NCBI RefSeq assembly: GCF_008831545.1
Contig: NZ_CP044523.1
Location: 2,604,001 to 2,668,000, forward strand
Source: Halorussus halophilus
GTDB taxonomy: Archaea; Halobacteriota; Halobacteria; Halobacteriales; Haladaptataceae
Length of the DNA stretch: 64,000 bases
Direction of reading: 5' to 3'
Numbering within the stretch: position 1 is the first letter of the stretch; the number at the start of each line of letters is the position of its first letter. This document shows positions 35,735-45,000 of the stretch, piece after piece. Both the position numbers and the translations under genes were made by a program. The notes under the pieces were generated by a model. That model was not told where the DNA came from, made no database searches, and saw only the letters and a list, made by a program, of their open reading frames with translations.

Positions 35735-36325
35735 TCATTTCTGCTCGCCCCCAAATTCGTGGTCACCGCCGATGCGGGAGGCCTGTGGGCCAGCCTGGTC
35801 TTGGTACTTCGAGCCGCGACCCTCGCCGTAGGGGCGCTCGGCCTCGGTCTTGAGTTCCGTGAAGATGAGTTGGGAGATGCGAGTGCCGGGCGTGAGCGCG
35901 ACGGGTGCAGTCCCCAAGTTCGACAGTTCAAGCGTTATCTGACCGCAGTAACCGGGGTCTACGACACCCGCAGTGGCGTGAATCACGACCGCGAGGCGAC
36001 CGAACGACGAGCGGCCTTCGACGTGGGCCAGCAGGTCGGCCGGAATTTCGACGCGCTCTTTCGTCGTGCCGAGGACGAAGTCGCCGGGATGCAGGATGAA
36101 CTCCTCGCCGTCTTCGACGACGGTCTCCTCGACGTACTCGTCCACTTCCTGCTCGCTGTCGGGGTGGATGCAGGGGATGTTCGCGCGCTTGAACTCCAGA
36201 AACTCCCGACCGAGTCTCAAATCGATGCTCGCGGGCTGAATCTGCAAGTCGGGGTCGTCGAGCGGTTCGACCACGAGGTCGCCGTCCTCCAGTCGGCGCA
36301 GGATGTCGGCGTCCGAGAGTATCAT
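35735..36325 (-). CDS. dcd: dCTP deaminase
   Basis: Dcd converts dCTP to dUTP to feed dTTP synthesis. The 196-residue protein has the trimeric dUTPase-like fold with the deaminase motifs [65 protein letters not shown] and GTRISQLIF. The conserved Glu of TLELSN serves as general base. A C-terminal tail of about 25 residues ([12 protein letters not shown]) closes the active site, as in the family. The gene lies just upstream of thiR on the minus strand and is followed by the Yip1-like gene on the same strand upstream. Confidence 0.95.
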   Translation of the reverse strand: MILSDADILRRLEDGDLVVEPLDDPDLQIQPASIDLRLGREFLEFKRANIPCIHPDSEQEVDEYVEETVVEDGEEFILHPGDFVLGTTKERVEIPADLLAHVEGRSSFGRLAVVIHATAGVVDPGYCGQITLELSNLGTAPVALTPGTRISQLIFTELKTEAERPYGEGRGSKYQDQAGPQASRIGGDHEFGGEQK

Positions 36326-36367
36326 ACTCGGAGGATTAGCGCGAGGTGGTGTAAAGAAACCGGTCTC

Positions 36368-37087
36368 TCAGGCGAGGCCCGAGAGGAAGACGAACAGCGC
36401 GACGACGCCGCCGGAGATGGCCGCCGCACCGGTCGGTAGATTGCGGGCGTGTTTCACGCCGAACGTCCAGACGTACCCCTGCCACGCGGCCCCGAGGAGC
36501 GACAGGAGCATCGTCTGGCCCTGCGCACGCTGGGCTAACGAGCGGACCTGTTCGGCCAGCAGTTCGGGGTTCGACGCCGAGAGGTCGATACCGCCGAGCG
36601 AGACGTACAGCAGTCCGAAACCTGCGAGCGCCTGTATCGCGCTGGGGGCCATCCCCACTCCCGCGACCGCCAGCGTGTCGAGGAACGAACCGTCGCCGCC
36701 CAGTACCGCGGAGACGGCGTGCAGTCCGATTGCGTACAGTCCCCAGACGAAGAACACGCCGACGAAGACGAACGGTAACTGCTGGTTGAACGCGTCCCAG
36801 AGCAGGTCGCCGACTTCGACGGTCTTGGTCTTCGGTTCGTCGCAGTTCTCCTGTACCATGCCCTCGGCTTCGCTTTCGGTCTCCCCGTCACACATCCAGT
36901 CTGGCGGGCGCTCACTGTTGTCCACTTCGGTCGTCGCGGTGACGCGCTGGCTTACGACCCACCCGAACGCGCCGACGACGGTCGTCGTCACGATGGCGAC
37001 GACGAGGACGACGGCGACCGCGCGCGCCAACTGCGAGTCGCGCTCGGCGAAGTAGTCGTCCGGGGAGAGGAGGGCTTTCAGGACCAT
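36368..37087 (-). CDS. Yip1-like membrane protein
   Basis: The protein has 239 residues. It begins [16 protein letters not shown], the common opening of prokaryotic Yip1-domain proteins, followed by five hydrophobic helices (about 28-48, 118-138, 155-175, 200-217 and 222-238). A 50-residue loop after the first helix contains two cysteines ([17 protein letters not shown]) that could form a disulfide outside the cell. Function of the prokaryotic family is not established. The ATG at 37087 is chosen from family resemblance; the in-frame start at 37114 adds nine residues. Confidence 0.75.
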   Translation of the reverse strand: MVLKALLSPDDYFAERDSQLARAVAVVLVVAIVTTTVVGAFGWVVSQRVTATTEVDNSERPPDWMCDGETESEAEGMVQENCDEPKTKTVEVGDLLWDAFNQQLPFVFVGVFFVWGLYAIGLHAVSAVLGGDGSFLDTLAVAGVGMAPSAIQALAGFGLLYVSLGGIDLSASNPELLAEQVRSLAQRAQGQTMLLSLLGAAWQGYVWTFGVKHARNLPTGAAAISGGVVALFVFLSGLA

Positions 37088-37185
37088 GCAGACGAATCGA
37101 TAGCGAGCTGTCAAAAATCTTCTCAGCGAAGACGAACACGCGCTCCATCAGCAGACCTAAACCCCACGCCACCCGAAAATCCGGC

Positions 37186-37524
37186 ATGAAACAAGCCATC
37201 GTCGCCCGCACCGACCTCGGGATGGGCAAAGGGAAACTGGCCGCGCAGGTCGCCCACGCCTCGCTGTCGGCCTACGAGGACGCCAGCAGGAAAGCACAGA
37301 AGGAGTGGAAGGGAGAGGGTCAGAAGAAGGTCGTACTGAAAGCCAGCGGCGAGGACCAGTTGTTCAGCCTCGCTGAGAAGGCCCGCGCCGAAGGCCTGCC
37401 CCACTCTATCATCCGGGACGCTGGCCACACGCAACTCGAACCGGGGACCGCGACGACGCTCGCGGTCGGGCCAGCGCGCGACGACCTCGTGGACCGCGTC
37501 ACCGGCGACCTCTCACTCTACTGA
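37186..37524 (+). CDS. pth2: Peptidyl-tRNA hydrolase, archaeal/eukaryotic type
   Basis: The 112-residue protein has the Pth2 signature [20 protein letters not shown] and [12 protein letters not shown] at the N-terminus, [13 protein letters not shown] in the middle, and the [18 protein letters not shown] to TTLAVGPA segment near the C-terminus. It frees tRNA from stalled peptidyl-tRNA. The length is normal. It lies 2 bases before truD, so the two tRNA genes form an operon. Confidence 0.95.
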   Translation: MKQAIVARTDLGMGKGKLAAQVAHASLSAYEDASRKAQKEWKGEGQKKVVLKASGEDQLFSLAEKARAEGLPHSIIRDAGHTQLEPGTATTLAVGPARDDLVDRVTGDLSLY

Positions 37525-37526
37525 CC

Positions 37527-38855
37527 ATGCGTGACTCGTTCCCCGTCGAGCAGGCGGTCGGTATCGACTACTTCGTCAGCGACACAGACGGCGTCGGCGG
37601 CCGCATCAAGCAATCGAGCGAGGACTTTCGCGTGCGGGAAATCGAGCGCTTCGACGCAGAACCGCTCGACGCCGATTCGGGGGCCTACGGCCATCTCGTC
37701 CTGCGGGCGACGCTCCACGAGTGGGACACCAACGACTTCGCCAAGCGACTCTCCGAGGAGTTGGGAATCAGCCGAGAGCGCGTGGCGTGGGCCGGGACGA
37801 AGGACAAGCACGCCGTGACGACCCAACTGTTCACGCTTCGGAAGGTGGACGCCGAGGAGATGGAGAACGTGCGGATTCAGGACGCGGACATCGAACTCGT
37901 CGGACGCTCGGGCCGCGCGCTCCAGTTCGGCGATTTAGCTGGCAACGAGTTCGAAATCGTCGTTCGAGACGCAGAACGACCTGAGAATGCCGAGCAGATT
38001 CGGTCGGAGTTGCAGGCGTTTGGCGGTGGAAAAGTGGGGGTCCCGAACGTCTTCGGCCAGCAACGCTTCGGCAGTCGGCGGCCGGTCACCCACGAAGTCG
38101 GCCTGCACGTGGTGCGCGACCAGTGGGAAGAGGCAGTCCGGGCCTACGTCGGCAATCCCTACGACAGCGAACCCGAGCGCACGCAGGAAGCGCGCGAAAC
38201 GGTCGAGGACGCCTTCGAAGACCGCGACTGGAGCAGTGCGCTGGAAGCGACGCCCGGCCATCTTGGCTTCGAGCGCGCGATGCTGAACGAACTGGTCGAG
38301 AACGGTGGCGACTCGCCGGAGGACTTCCGTGCGGCGCTAGAGACGACGCCCTCGAACCTCCAGCGACTGTTCGTCAACGCCGCTCAGTCGTATGCCTTCA
38401 ACAAAATCCTGAGCGAGCGACTTTCTCGGGGGCTTCCGTTCGACGAGCCAGTCGCCGGGGATGTCGTCTGCTTCTCCGAGCAGGTTGGGGAGTTGACCCT
38501 GCCCGACGTGGACCGTCAACAGCGCGTCAGCGAGAAGCGCGTGCAGACGGTGACCCGCCACTGCGAACGCGGCCGGGCGTTCGTCACCGCGCCGCTGGTC
38601 GGGACCGAGACGGAGTTGGCGGAGGGTGAGCCGGGCGAAATCGAGCGCGAAGTGCTGGACGAGTTGGGGCTGGCTCCCGAAGACTTCGACCTGCCGGGGG
38701 AGTTCCACTCGACGGGGACGCGGCGGGCGATTCTGGTTCGGAGCGAGTTGGAGATTGAGGAAGGGCCGCTTCGGTTTGGCTTTTCGCTCCCGAAGGGGTC
38801 CTATGCGACGGTGGTTCTGCGAGAGTTCCTGAAGACTGACCCCGCGAGCGAGTGA
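37527..38855 (+). CDS. truD: tRNA pseudouridine(13) synthase TruD
   Basis: The protein has 442 residues. It isomerises U13 in certain tRNAs. The N-terminal [16 protein letters not shown], the catalytic-Asp region [20 protein letters not shown] (Asp in KDKHAV), [12 protein letters not shown], the [20 protein letters not shown] segment (NxFGxQRFG) and the C-terminal [16 protein letters not shown] strand are TruD hallmarks. The insertion domain (about 190-330) is typical. It directly follows pth2. Repeat copies C1 and C2 lie downstream. Confidence 0.95.
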   Translation: MRDSFPVEQAVGIDYFVSDTDGVGGRIKQSSEDFRVREIERFDAEPLDADSGAYGHLVLRATLHEWDTNDFAKRLSEELGISRERVAWAGTKDKHAVTTQLFTLRKVDAEEMENVRIQDADIELVGRSGRALQFGDLAGNEFEIVVRDAERPENAEQIRSELQAFGGGKVGVPNVFGQQRFGSRRPVTHEVGLHVVRDQWEEAVRAYVGNPYDSEPERTQEARETVEDAFEDRDWSSALEATPGHLGFERAMLNELVENGGDSPEDFRAALETTPSNLQRLFVNAAQSYAFNKILSERLSRGLPFDEPVAGDVVCFSEQVGELTLPDVDRQQRVSEKRVQTVTRHCERGRAFVTAPLVGTETELAEGEPGEIEREVLDELGLAPEDFDLPGEFHSTGTRRAILVRSELEIEEGPLRFGFSLPKGSYATVVLREFLKTDPASE

Positions 38856-38943
38856 GTTTGTGGATTCCCGGATTTGTGGGTTTTCGTGGTTTTACAGGCG
38901 AATTAGGCTGAGAAGGAACGACGAGCACCAACTAAGAGGAAGC

Positions 38944-39163
38944 GAACGCAGTGAAGCTAGCTACTCCCGATACCTAGAATACCGCAACCGCCCCGCACAG
39001 CACCGTGACGGCCACGAGCCTCCCCAGCCGATTCGCTCACATTCGTTCGCTCATCCACCGGAAGACTGCGCTTCGCTTGTCTTCCGAGCCTTCGGTCACT
39101 TCGTTCCCGAAGACCTCGCACGAGTTCGGTGCGACCACTGTCGGGTCGCGCCAGCGCGCGCCG
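38944..39163 (-). repeat. Dispersed structured intergenic repeat, copy C1
   Basis: On the minus strand it reads GGCGCGCGCTGGCGCGACC, a hairpin GGCGCGACC/GGTCGCACC with one mismatch, a GCACCGAACTCGTGCGAGG block, a CTTCGG/CCGAAG hairpin, GGAAGAC/GTCTTCC (39060-39087 on plus), GTGGATGAGCGAACGAATG, CGGCTGGGGAGGCTCGTGG, CGGTGCTGTGCGGGG, TAGGTATCGGGAGTAGCTAG and TTCACTGCGTTC. It lies head to head with copy C2, forming a large inverted pair between truD and the zinc-ribbon gene. Confidence 0.8.
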
Positions 39164-39200
39164 TGACCAAAGGCCAGTTTCGCGGCTCTTCACTAACGAT

Positions 39201-39376
39201 TCGGCGCGCGGGAGCGACGAAGGAGCGACTCGCGCGAGGGATGAGCAACGTAGCTCGGAAAACGCGACCGGTTCGGTCGCGTTTTCCGGAATCGAGTCGC
39301 GCAGTCGGGTGGGGAGGCGTGTGGTTTGTGCGGTGCTGTGCCGTGCGGTTTCTCCGTTGCACCGGGAGTGGCTAGC
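39201..39376 (+). repeat. Dispersed structured intergenic repeat, copy C2
   Basis: Plus-strand copy that begins TCGGCGCGCGG and CTCGCGCGAGGGATGAG. It carries a perfect 13-base stem GGAAAACGCGACC/GGTCGCGTTTTCC around five bases (39257-39287), then GCAGTCGGGTGGGGAGGCG, TGCGGTGCTGTGCCGTGCGG, and CGGGAGTGGCTAGC. It sits about 38 bases from copy C1 in opposite orientation. Confidence 0.75.
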
Positions 39377-39586
39377 TTCTCCCGGATTGCTGGTAGAAAC
39401 TCGTTGCTCGTCGTATTCTCAATCGTACCGAGAGAAGCTAGCTCGTTCCCGACTACCCCGTCGATTCACTCACGACGAATACGGCCATCGCAACTCTTGC
39501 CACCGCTAACAGAAACCACCCTTCGTAGCCTCAAACCATATCCCCGCGCACGGCGTAGAGACCCTACCCAACGGGAGTCCCAAACC

Positions 39587-40072
39587 ATGAGCTACGATTC
39601 AACAGGCTACGCCAAGCGCACCGAAGACCTCCAGCGCGAGATAGACGACGCCATCGTGGAGGGGTGGCGAATCGAGTCCGAGACGCCCGAGCGAGTCGTC
39701 CTCGTCAAGCGCAACTACGGGGACCTCGGGATTCACGTCCTGCTGGCCGTCCTCACCGCGTGGTGGTCGTTCGGTCTCATCAACATCGCCTACGGCGCGT
39801 TCAAGTACGTCAACGACTCCCAGCGGCGGGTTCTGCGCGACTCGCGCTCGTGCCCGGAGTGTGGGATGTCCGTCGCCGCCGACGCCGAGTACTGCCAGCA
39901 CTGTGGTGCCGAGATGCCCGCGACGGCCCCTATCACCGCGACCACGGACTCCTGTCCAGAGTGCGGGAGCGGCGTCGCCCCGGGTGCGCAGTACTGTGAG
40001 AACTGCGGCGCAGAACTCGCAGAATCGGCGACCGGAGAGACGCCAGAAGCCTCCGAAACGACCGAGGCATAG
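39587..40072 (+). CDS. Membrane protein with two C-terminal zinc ribbons
   Basis: The 161-residue protein has a charged N-terminal region (about 1-45, ending RVVLVKRNYGDLG), one hydrophobic helix pair (HVLLAVLTAWWSFGLINIAYG, split here at LLAVLTAWWSFG), then two zinc ribbons: CPECGMSVAADAEYCQHCG and CPECGSGVAPGAQYCENCG. The tail is acidic. Small membrane zinc-ribbon proteins of this kind are widespread in haloarchaea and have no established role. The ATG at 39587 lies 211 bases downstream of repeat copy C2. Its stop is 6 bases before the PPOX-like gene. Confidence 0.8.
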   Translation: MSYDSTGYAKRTEDLQREIDDAIVEGWRIESETPERVVLVKRNYGDLGIHVLLAVLTAWWSFGLINIAYGAFKYVNDSQRRVLRDSRSCPECGMSVAADAEYCQHCGAEMPATAPITATTDSCPECGSGVAPGAQYCENCGAELAESATGETPEASETTEA

Positions 40073-40078
40073 TTCGAG

Positions 40079-40609
40079 ATGAACGAGCGGATCGAGGACC
40101 CGAAATCCGACGAGGACGCCGACCCGACCATCCGAGCCAACCCGGTCCGCAGTCGCCCCGTTACCCAGTCGGAGTACGGCATCCCGGAGGACGACTCCGG
40201 CATGCTCTCGTGGGAGTTCGTCGCCGAGACGATGGCCGACGACGAGACGTTCTGGGTGACGACGACCCGGCCCGACGGACGACCACACGCACGGCCGGTC
40301 TGGGGCGTCTGGGTAGACGGCCGGTTCCACTGCGGCGGCGGCGAGCGCACGCGCTGGGTGCGGAACCTCGCCGAGAATCCCGCGATTACGGTCCACCGCG
40401 AGAGCGGCACCGAAGTCGTCATCGTCGAGGGCACCGCAGAGAAGTTGACCGAAGAGAGCGCGGACGACGCGCGACTCGAACGCATCGACGCGGCCTACGA
40501 GGCGAAGTACGACACGCCTCACGGGACGCCCGTCTTCGCCGTCCACCCCGAAACCGTCCTCGCGTGGACCGACTACCCGACGGACGCGACCCGGTGGGAG
40601 TTTCGATAA
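40079..40609 (+). CDS. Pyridoxamine 5'-phosphate oxidase-fold (flavin/F420-binding) protein
   Basis: The protein has 176 residues. After an acidic N-terminus, the split-barrel fold is visible from residue 45: FVAETMADDETFWVTTTRPD, GRPHARPVWGVWVDGRFHCG (the typical PHARPVWG cofactor segment), NLAENPAITVHRESGTEVVI and the C-terminal VFAVHPETVLAWTDYPTDAT. Such proteins bind FMN or F420 and act as oxidoreductases on small molecules, sometimes in detoxification. The substrate is unknown. The start is only 6 bases after the zinc-ribbon gene stop, so the two are probably co-transcribed. Confidence 0.87.
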   Translation: MNERIEDPKSDEDADPTIRANPVRSRPVTQSEYGIPEDDSGMLSWEFVAETMADDETFWVTTTRPDGRPHARPVWGVWVDGRFHCGGGERTRWVRNLAENPAITVHRESGTEVVIVEGTAEKLTEESADDARLERIDAAYEAKYDTPHGTPVFAVHPETVLAWTDYPTDATRWEFR

Positions 40610-40673
40610 CAAAACGACGAGCGGACGATGGAGAAACACCGGGGTTAAACCCGCCCAGTAGATAGGTTCGGAC

Positions 40674-41396
40674 ATGGAGTGTCGGCAGTGTGCGTCCCCG
40701 CTGGAACGACCGGGCGACTACTGTCTGGTCTGCCGGACGCCCAACGCCGACACCGTGATTCTCGAGCTCGCGCGCGACCACGCCCAGTTGACGATGCTCC
40801 ACGAGGAGGAGGTCGTCGGCGAGACCGGCATCACGACGACGCCCGAAGACGGCGGCGAGGAAGGCGTGGTCGAGTTGCGGAACTTCGCGGGCCGAGTCGC
40901 CGACGAAGTGCGGCGCAAGCGACCCGAGGAAGTGTACGCCGCGGGCGACCGCGAGGTGGTTCGGGCGACCCGCGCCCAGTTACGATACTCGTTCTACCGC
41001 GTCGAGACCGACGAACCGGTCGAGACCGTCCTCGCCAGACAGGGCGACCGCGCGCTGGAAGTCGTCGAGGCGGCCCCCAGCGAGAAGATCGGCGGTAGTC
41101 ACTCGACGCTCATCGGCAATCGCGCCGGACAGCGCGCGATTCGCACCGTCGCCGCGCACCCGCACGTCAAGAAGGTGATTCCAGGACCTATCGACGCCGG
41201 TGGTTCCGGCGCTCGGGGCGGCGTGCGCGCGAAGGCGACCCGCGCCGACGAGAACGGGAACGTTCGGATGCTGTTGCGAGATGGCTCCAGCGTCCAAGAG
41301 AACCGCGTCGTCACGACGGCGATGGACCGGGAGTCCGGCGAGTGGGTGCGCGAGGACCTGAACGACGCGCTCGCCGAGGCCGAACTGCGCGATTAA
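40674..41396 (+). CDS. DUF2103 family predicted metal-binding protein
   Basis: The 240-residue protein starts with a zinc-type knuckle pair (ECRQCASPLERPGDYCLVCR). The conserved core is EVRRATRAQLRYSFYRVETD-like VVRATRAQLRYSFYRVE, then SEKIGGSHSTLIGNRAGQRAIRT and HVKKVIPGPIDAGG, which is the signature I know from DUF2103 proteins. This family is archaeal, and its role is not established; the basic and glycine-rich conserved segment suggests RNA or nucleotide binding (inference). It is followed by a small membrane gene. Confidence 0.85.
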   Translation: MECRQCASPLERPGDYCLVCRTPNADTVILELARDHAQLTMLHEEEVVGETGITTTPEDGGEEGVVELRNFAGRVADEVRRKRPEEVYAAGDREVVRATRAQLRYSFYRVETDEPVETVLARQGDRALEVVEAAPSEKIGGSHSTLIGNRAGQRAIRTVAAHPHVKKVIPGPIDAGGSGARGGVRAKATRADENGNVRMLLRDGSSVQENRVVTTAMDRESGEWVREDLNDALAEAELRD

Positions 41397-41533
41397 ACGG
41401 TGCGTAACGCTCGAAAGCCGTCTTTTCGCTCGGCTTACGAACCCCGTATCTTTCCGTGCGAACGTGCTTCTGAGAGGTGCGAACGACACTCGCCCACAAC
41501 CTTCTTAGGGCTGGTAATTATATCTAATTACGC

Positions 41534-41707
41534 ATGGTCACCCACTACGACGCAGTCCTCGCGGCGATTCCGATGCTCTCGGGGGGCGGCTATCTGGTCG
41601 GCCAGCTCACGCAGTTGCCGCTGGCCGTCGCGGGGTTCGTGGCCTCGCTGCTGGTCATCGGCCACGAGCTGTTCAACCCGCCGACCGATGGCGCGTCGAG
41701 CGGATAG
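41534..41707 (+). CDS. Small membrane protein, 57 residues
   Basis: The frame begins MVTHYDAVLAAIPMLSGGGY and continues VGQLTQLPLAVAGFVASLLV, ending with HELFNPPTDGASSG. It has one or two hydrophobic helices and is probably an integral membrane protein. The sequence CTTCTTAGGG about 28 bases upstream of the ATG resembles a TATA box, giving a leaderless transcript. Codon third positions are G/C-rich. I do not recognise a function, though similar tiny membrane proteins are common in haloarchaea. Confidence 0.65.
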   Translation: MVTHYDAVLAAIPMLSGGGYLVGQLTQLPLAVAGFVASLLVIGHELFNPPTDGASSG

Positions 41708-42089
41708 ACGACGGCTTCGGGTGTCGGTAGCCGATGGCGCGCGACGACAGCACGCGAGGGGACGAATGGGTTCGGCAGGGGTTTCGAGGTGGGTTCAACG
41801 AGCGTTTCGGAGTCGGACATCGCCATTTCCGTTTTCGCGGCCGGGACAAGACACCCTGCCGTCACGACCCAACGAACGGCGTACGCTTCGACCGGTCGGC
41901 AAAGACACAGTAGCCGGTCGTGTCGCCGGATTCTCGCCGTCACGCGGCGTTTCCGCCCGTCGATAGTTGGGCGGACTGGGCAGTTTTCACGGGCGCGACT
42001 GGTCAGCGAAAGGTAAAATTCCGCCGAATGAACCGTCTCGAACCGTCTGACTCGCTTTTGCTGTCGTCTGGCTTCAGTCGAAGGGAGCC
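41708..42089 (+). other. Gene-free stretch upstream of the first giant secreted protein gene
   Basis: About 380 bases with no credible gene on either strand. Open frames here lack G/C third-position bias and any motif. The last 80 bases before the ATG at 42090 contain a GGTAAAATTCC sequence (from 42011) and AAGGGAGCC directly before the start, so the promoter of the giant gene is likely inside this stretch. No repeat of the dispersed family is present. Confidence 0.5.
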
Positions 42090-45000
42090 ATGGGGACAGA
42101 CAACCGACGAACGGACAGGCAGAAACGATTTCTCGCGGTCGCACTCACGGTGTGCATGCTACTCGGTCCGGCCGCGCCAGCACTCGCCACGGGCGACGCC
42201 GGAGGGGGTTCGGCGATGGCGAGCGCAGCGTCGGGCGTATCGCACGTCGCTACAGACGAGTTGGCGGGCGTCGAAACAGCGGACGAGTTAGCGAGCGTCG
42301 AGACGCTTCCGGCGCTCAGTACCGAGAACCTCGACACGTCGAACGTCCCGGAGATTAGCTTCGGCCCGGCGGCCCAAGAGCTTCCGCCGCAGAAGCGCCA
42401 AGCTATCGCTCGCGGACTCCGGAACGCCGCCGCGCTCGCCCAACAGCAGGGCGCGGACGTAGACCAAGCCCAAATCGCCGCCGCACAGGAGGGCGCAGTC
42501 GAGGCGGTCGAACAGAATCAGGAGGCGAACGTCAACCAGATTCAGGCCGCAGTGCAAGGCTCCGCGCTCGGCGCGCTGATTCAGACCCAAGACGCTGACA
42601 TCGACCAAGAGCAAATCGCGGCGGGCGTCGGCGGCGCGTGCAAGGGGGCGCTGAGCCAACACCAAGAAGCCAGCATCAAACAGCTCCAGGCCGCCGGATA
42701 CGGCGCGAGCCACGGCGCGGTCGCACAGCGCCAGAAGGCCGACGTGACTCAGATTCAGAAGGCCGCCTCGGGTGCCGCGAGCGGCGCGGTCTCGGGTGCG
42801 AAGAAGAAGCGAATCGAAGCGCCCGGTAAAGTTCGCGAGTCCGCACAGGGCGGCGCGTACGGGTCGCTCGACAAGAGCAAGCGGAAAGACGACGAGAAGA
42901 CCAAGTACGCCGCGCTCGGCGCGGCCAAAGGCTCGATTTCACAGAGCCAGACGGCCAACGTCAAGCAGGTGCAAGTCGCCGCAGTCGGCGCGAGCGCAGG
43001 AGCGATAGAGCAGAGCCAGAAGGCCAACATCAAGCAAGTGCAGGCGGCCGCAGAGGGAGCGGCTGCGGGCGGCGTGAAACAGAGCCAGCAGGCGACAATC
43101 GAGCAGATTCAGGTCGCCACGCAGGCTGCGGCGAAAGGTGCCATCTCCCAGTCGCAGGTGGCCAACGTCAAGCAGATTCAGTACGCCGCGCAGGGTGCAT
43201 GCGAGGGCGCGCTGAGTTACTGTCCGGCGTGTGCCGGTTCGACCATCATCCAGATTAGCAACGTCAACATCATCCAGATTCAGATTGCGGTCCAGCAGAG
43301 CGCGTCGGTCACCGCGAAGGAGGCGGCGCGCAAGGGAGAGAACAAGCCGCACAAGATAGCCAAGCAGGGCCGCTACGGCTGTCAGAAGCGCATCGCCGTG
43401 CTGGACCCCGAAAACGAGAAGTACAAGCTGAACGACCGTGACGCAGACGGCTTGCTGGACGACCAAGAAGAGCAACTCGGCACCGACCCCGACAACGAGG
43501 ACACCGACGAAGACGGACTCAGCGACAGCGACGAAGTGTTCGTCTACGACACGGACCCGTTGGAGGAGGACACGGACGGTGACGGACTGCAAGACGGAAC
43601 CGAAGTTGACCAGTACGACACCGACCCCAACGACGAGGACACGGACAACGACGGCGTCTCGGACGGCGACGAGATAGACCAAGACAGCGACCCGCTCGAC
43701 CCGAACGACCCCGAGGAGACCGACACTGACGACGACGGACTGACCGACGACCGCGAGCAGGACCTCGGAACCGACCCCGAGAACCCGGATAGCGACGACG
43801 ACGGCGTGCCGGACGGCGACGAAGTGGACGAACTCGGGAGCGACCCACTCGACGAGGACACCGACGACGACAACCTGACCGACTTCGAGGAGATAGACCA
43901 GTACGACACCGACCCGATTGACGAGGACACCGACGACGACGGCATCGCCGACGGGCAAGAAGTCGAAGACGGGAGCGACCCGCTCGACGCCAGCGACCCC
44001 GAATCAGCAGATAGCGACGGCGACGGTCTCGCCGACGCCGAAGAGGAAGTCCTCGGGACGGACCCGAACAGTTCGGACACCGACGACGACGAACTCGACG
44101 ACTTCGAGGAGGTCAACGTTCAGAGTACCGACCCGCTGAGTCCGGACACGGACAACGACACGGAGTCGGACGGCGAGGAAGTGCTGGTCGAACCGTTCAG
44201 CGACCCGCTCGACCCGAACGACCCCGACGTGACTGACACGGACCTCGACAACCTGCCGGATGCCGAAGAGGAGGACATCGGCACGGACCCGAACGACTCC
44301 GACACCGACGGCGACGGCCTCTTCGACGGCGAGGAAGTCGCCCAAGGCAGTGACCCACTGGACGAGAACGACCCCGAGGGCATCACTGGAACGGGACCGA
44401 ACGAGACCACGACTGTCACGACGACGGTTGACGAAAACGTCACGACGACTGCCGAAGAGAACGTGACGACGACAGTCGAGGAGAACGTTACCACCACTGC
44501 GGTGGACAACGTTACCACCACAGTCGAAGAGAACGTCACTACCACGGTCGAGGAAAACGTCACGACGACTGTCGAGACCACCACTATCGAGGAGAACGTC
44601 ACCACGACTGCTGAGGAGAACGTCACCACAACAGTCGAAGAGAACGTCACGACGACCATACCGGAGACCACACCAACGGAAACGACGCCGCCAGAGACGA
44701 CGACCGTCCCGGAGACGCCGAACGAGACGACCACGACGACGGCGGCACCAGGTGCCGACTCGGACCAAGACGGACTGACGGACGCCGAAGAGCAACAGCA
44801 GGGAACGGACCCGAACAACCCCGACACCGACGGTGACGGACTGTCCGACTTCACGGAACTCGTGGAGTTGCCGAACTTGGACCTGAACCCGACGGACCCG
44901 AACAATCCCGACACCGACGGTGACGGCCTGACCGACGGCGAGGAACTACTGGGAGAACCACTCAGTGACCCATCGACGCCCGACACCGACGGCGACGGCC

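Noticed and set aside
41590..42144. Minus-strand open frame before the first giant gene
   Set aside because: It runs antisense through the end of the small membrane gene and into the giant gene promoter, lacks codon bias and shows no motif.
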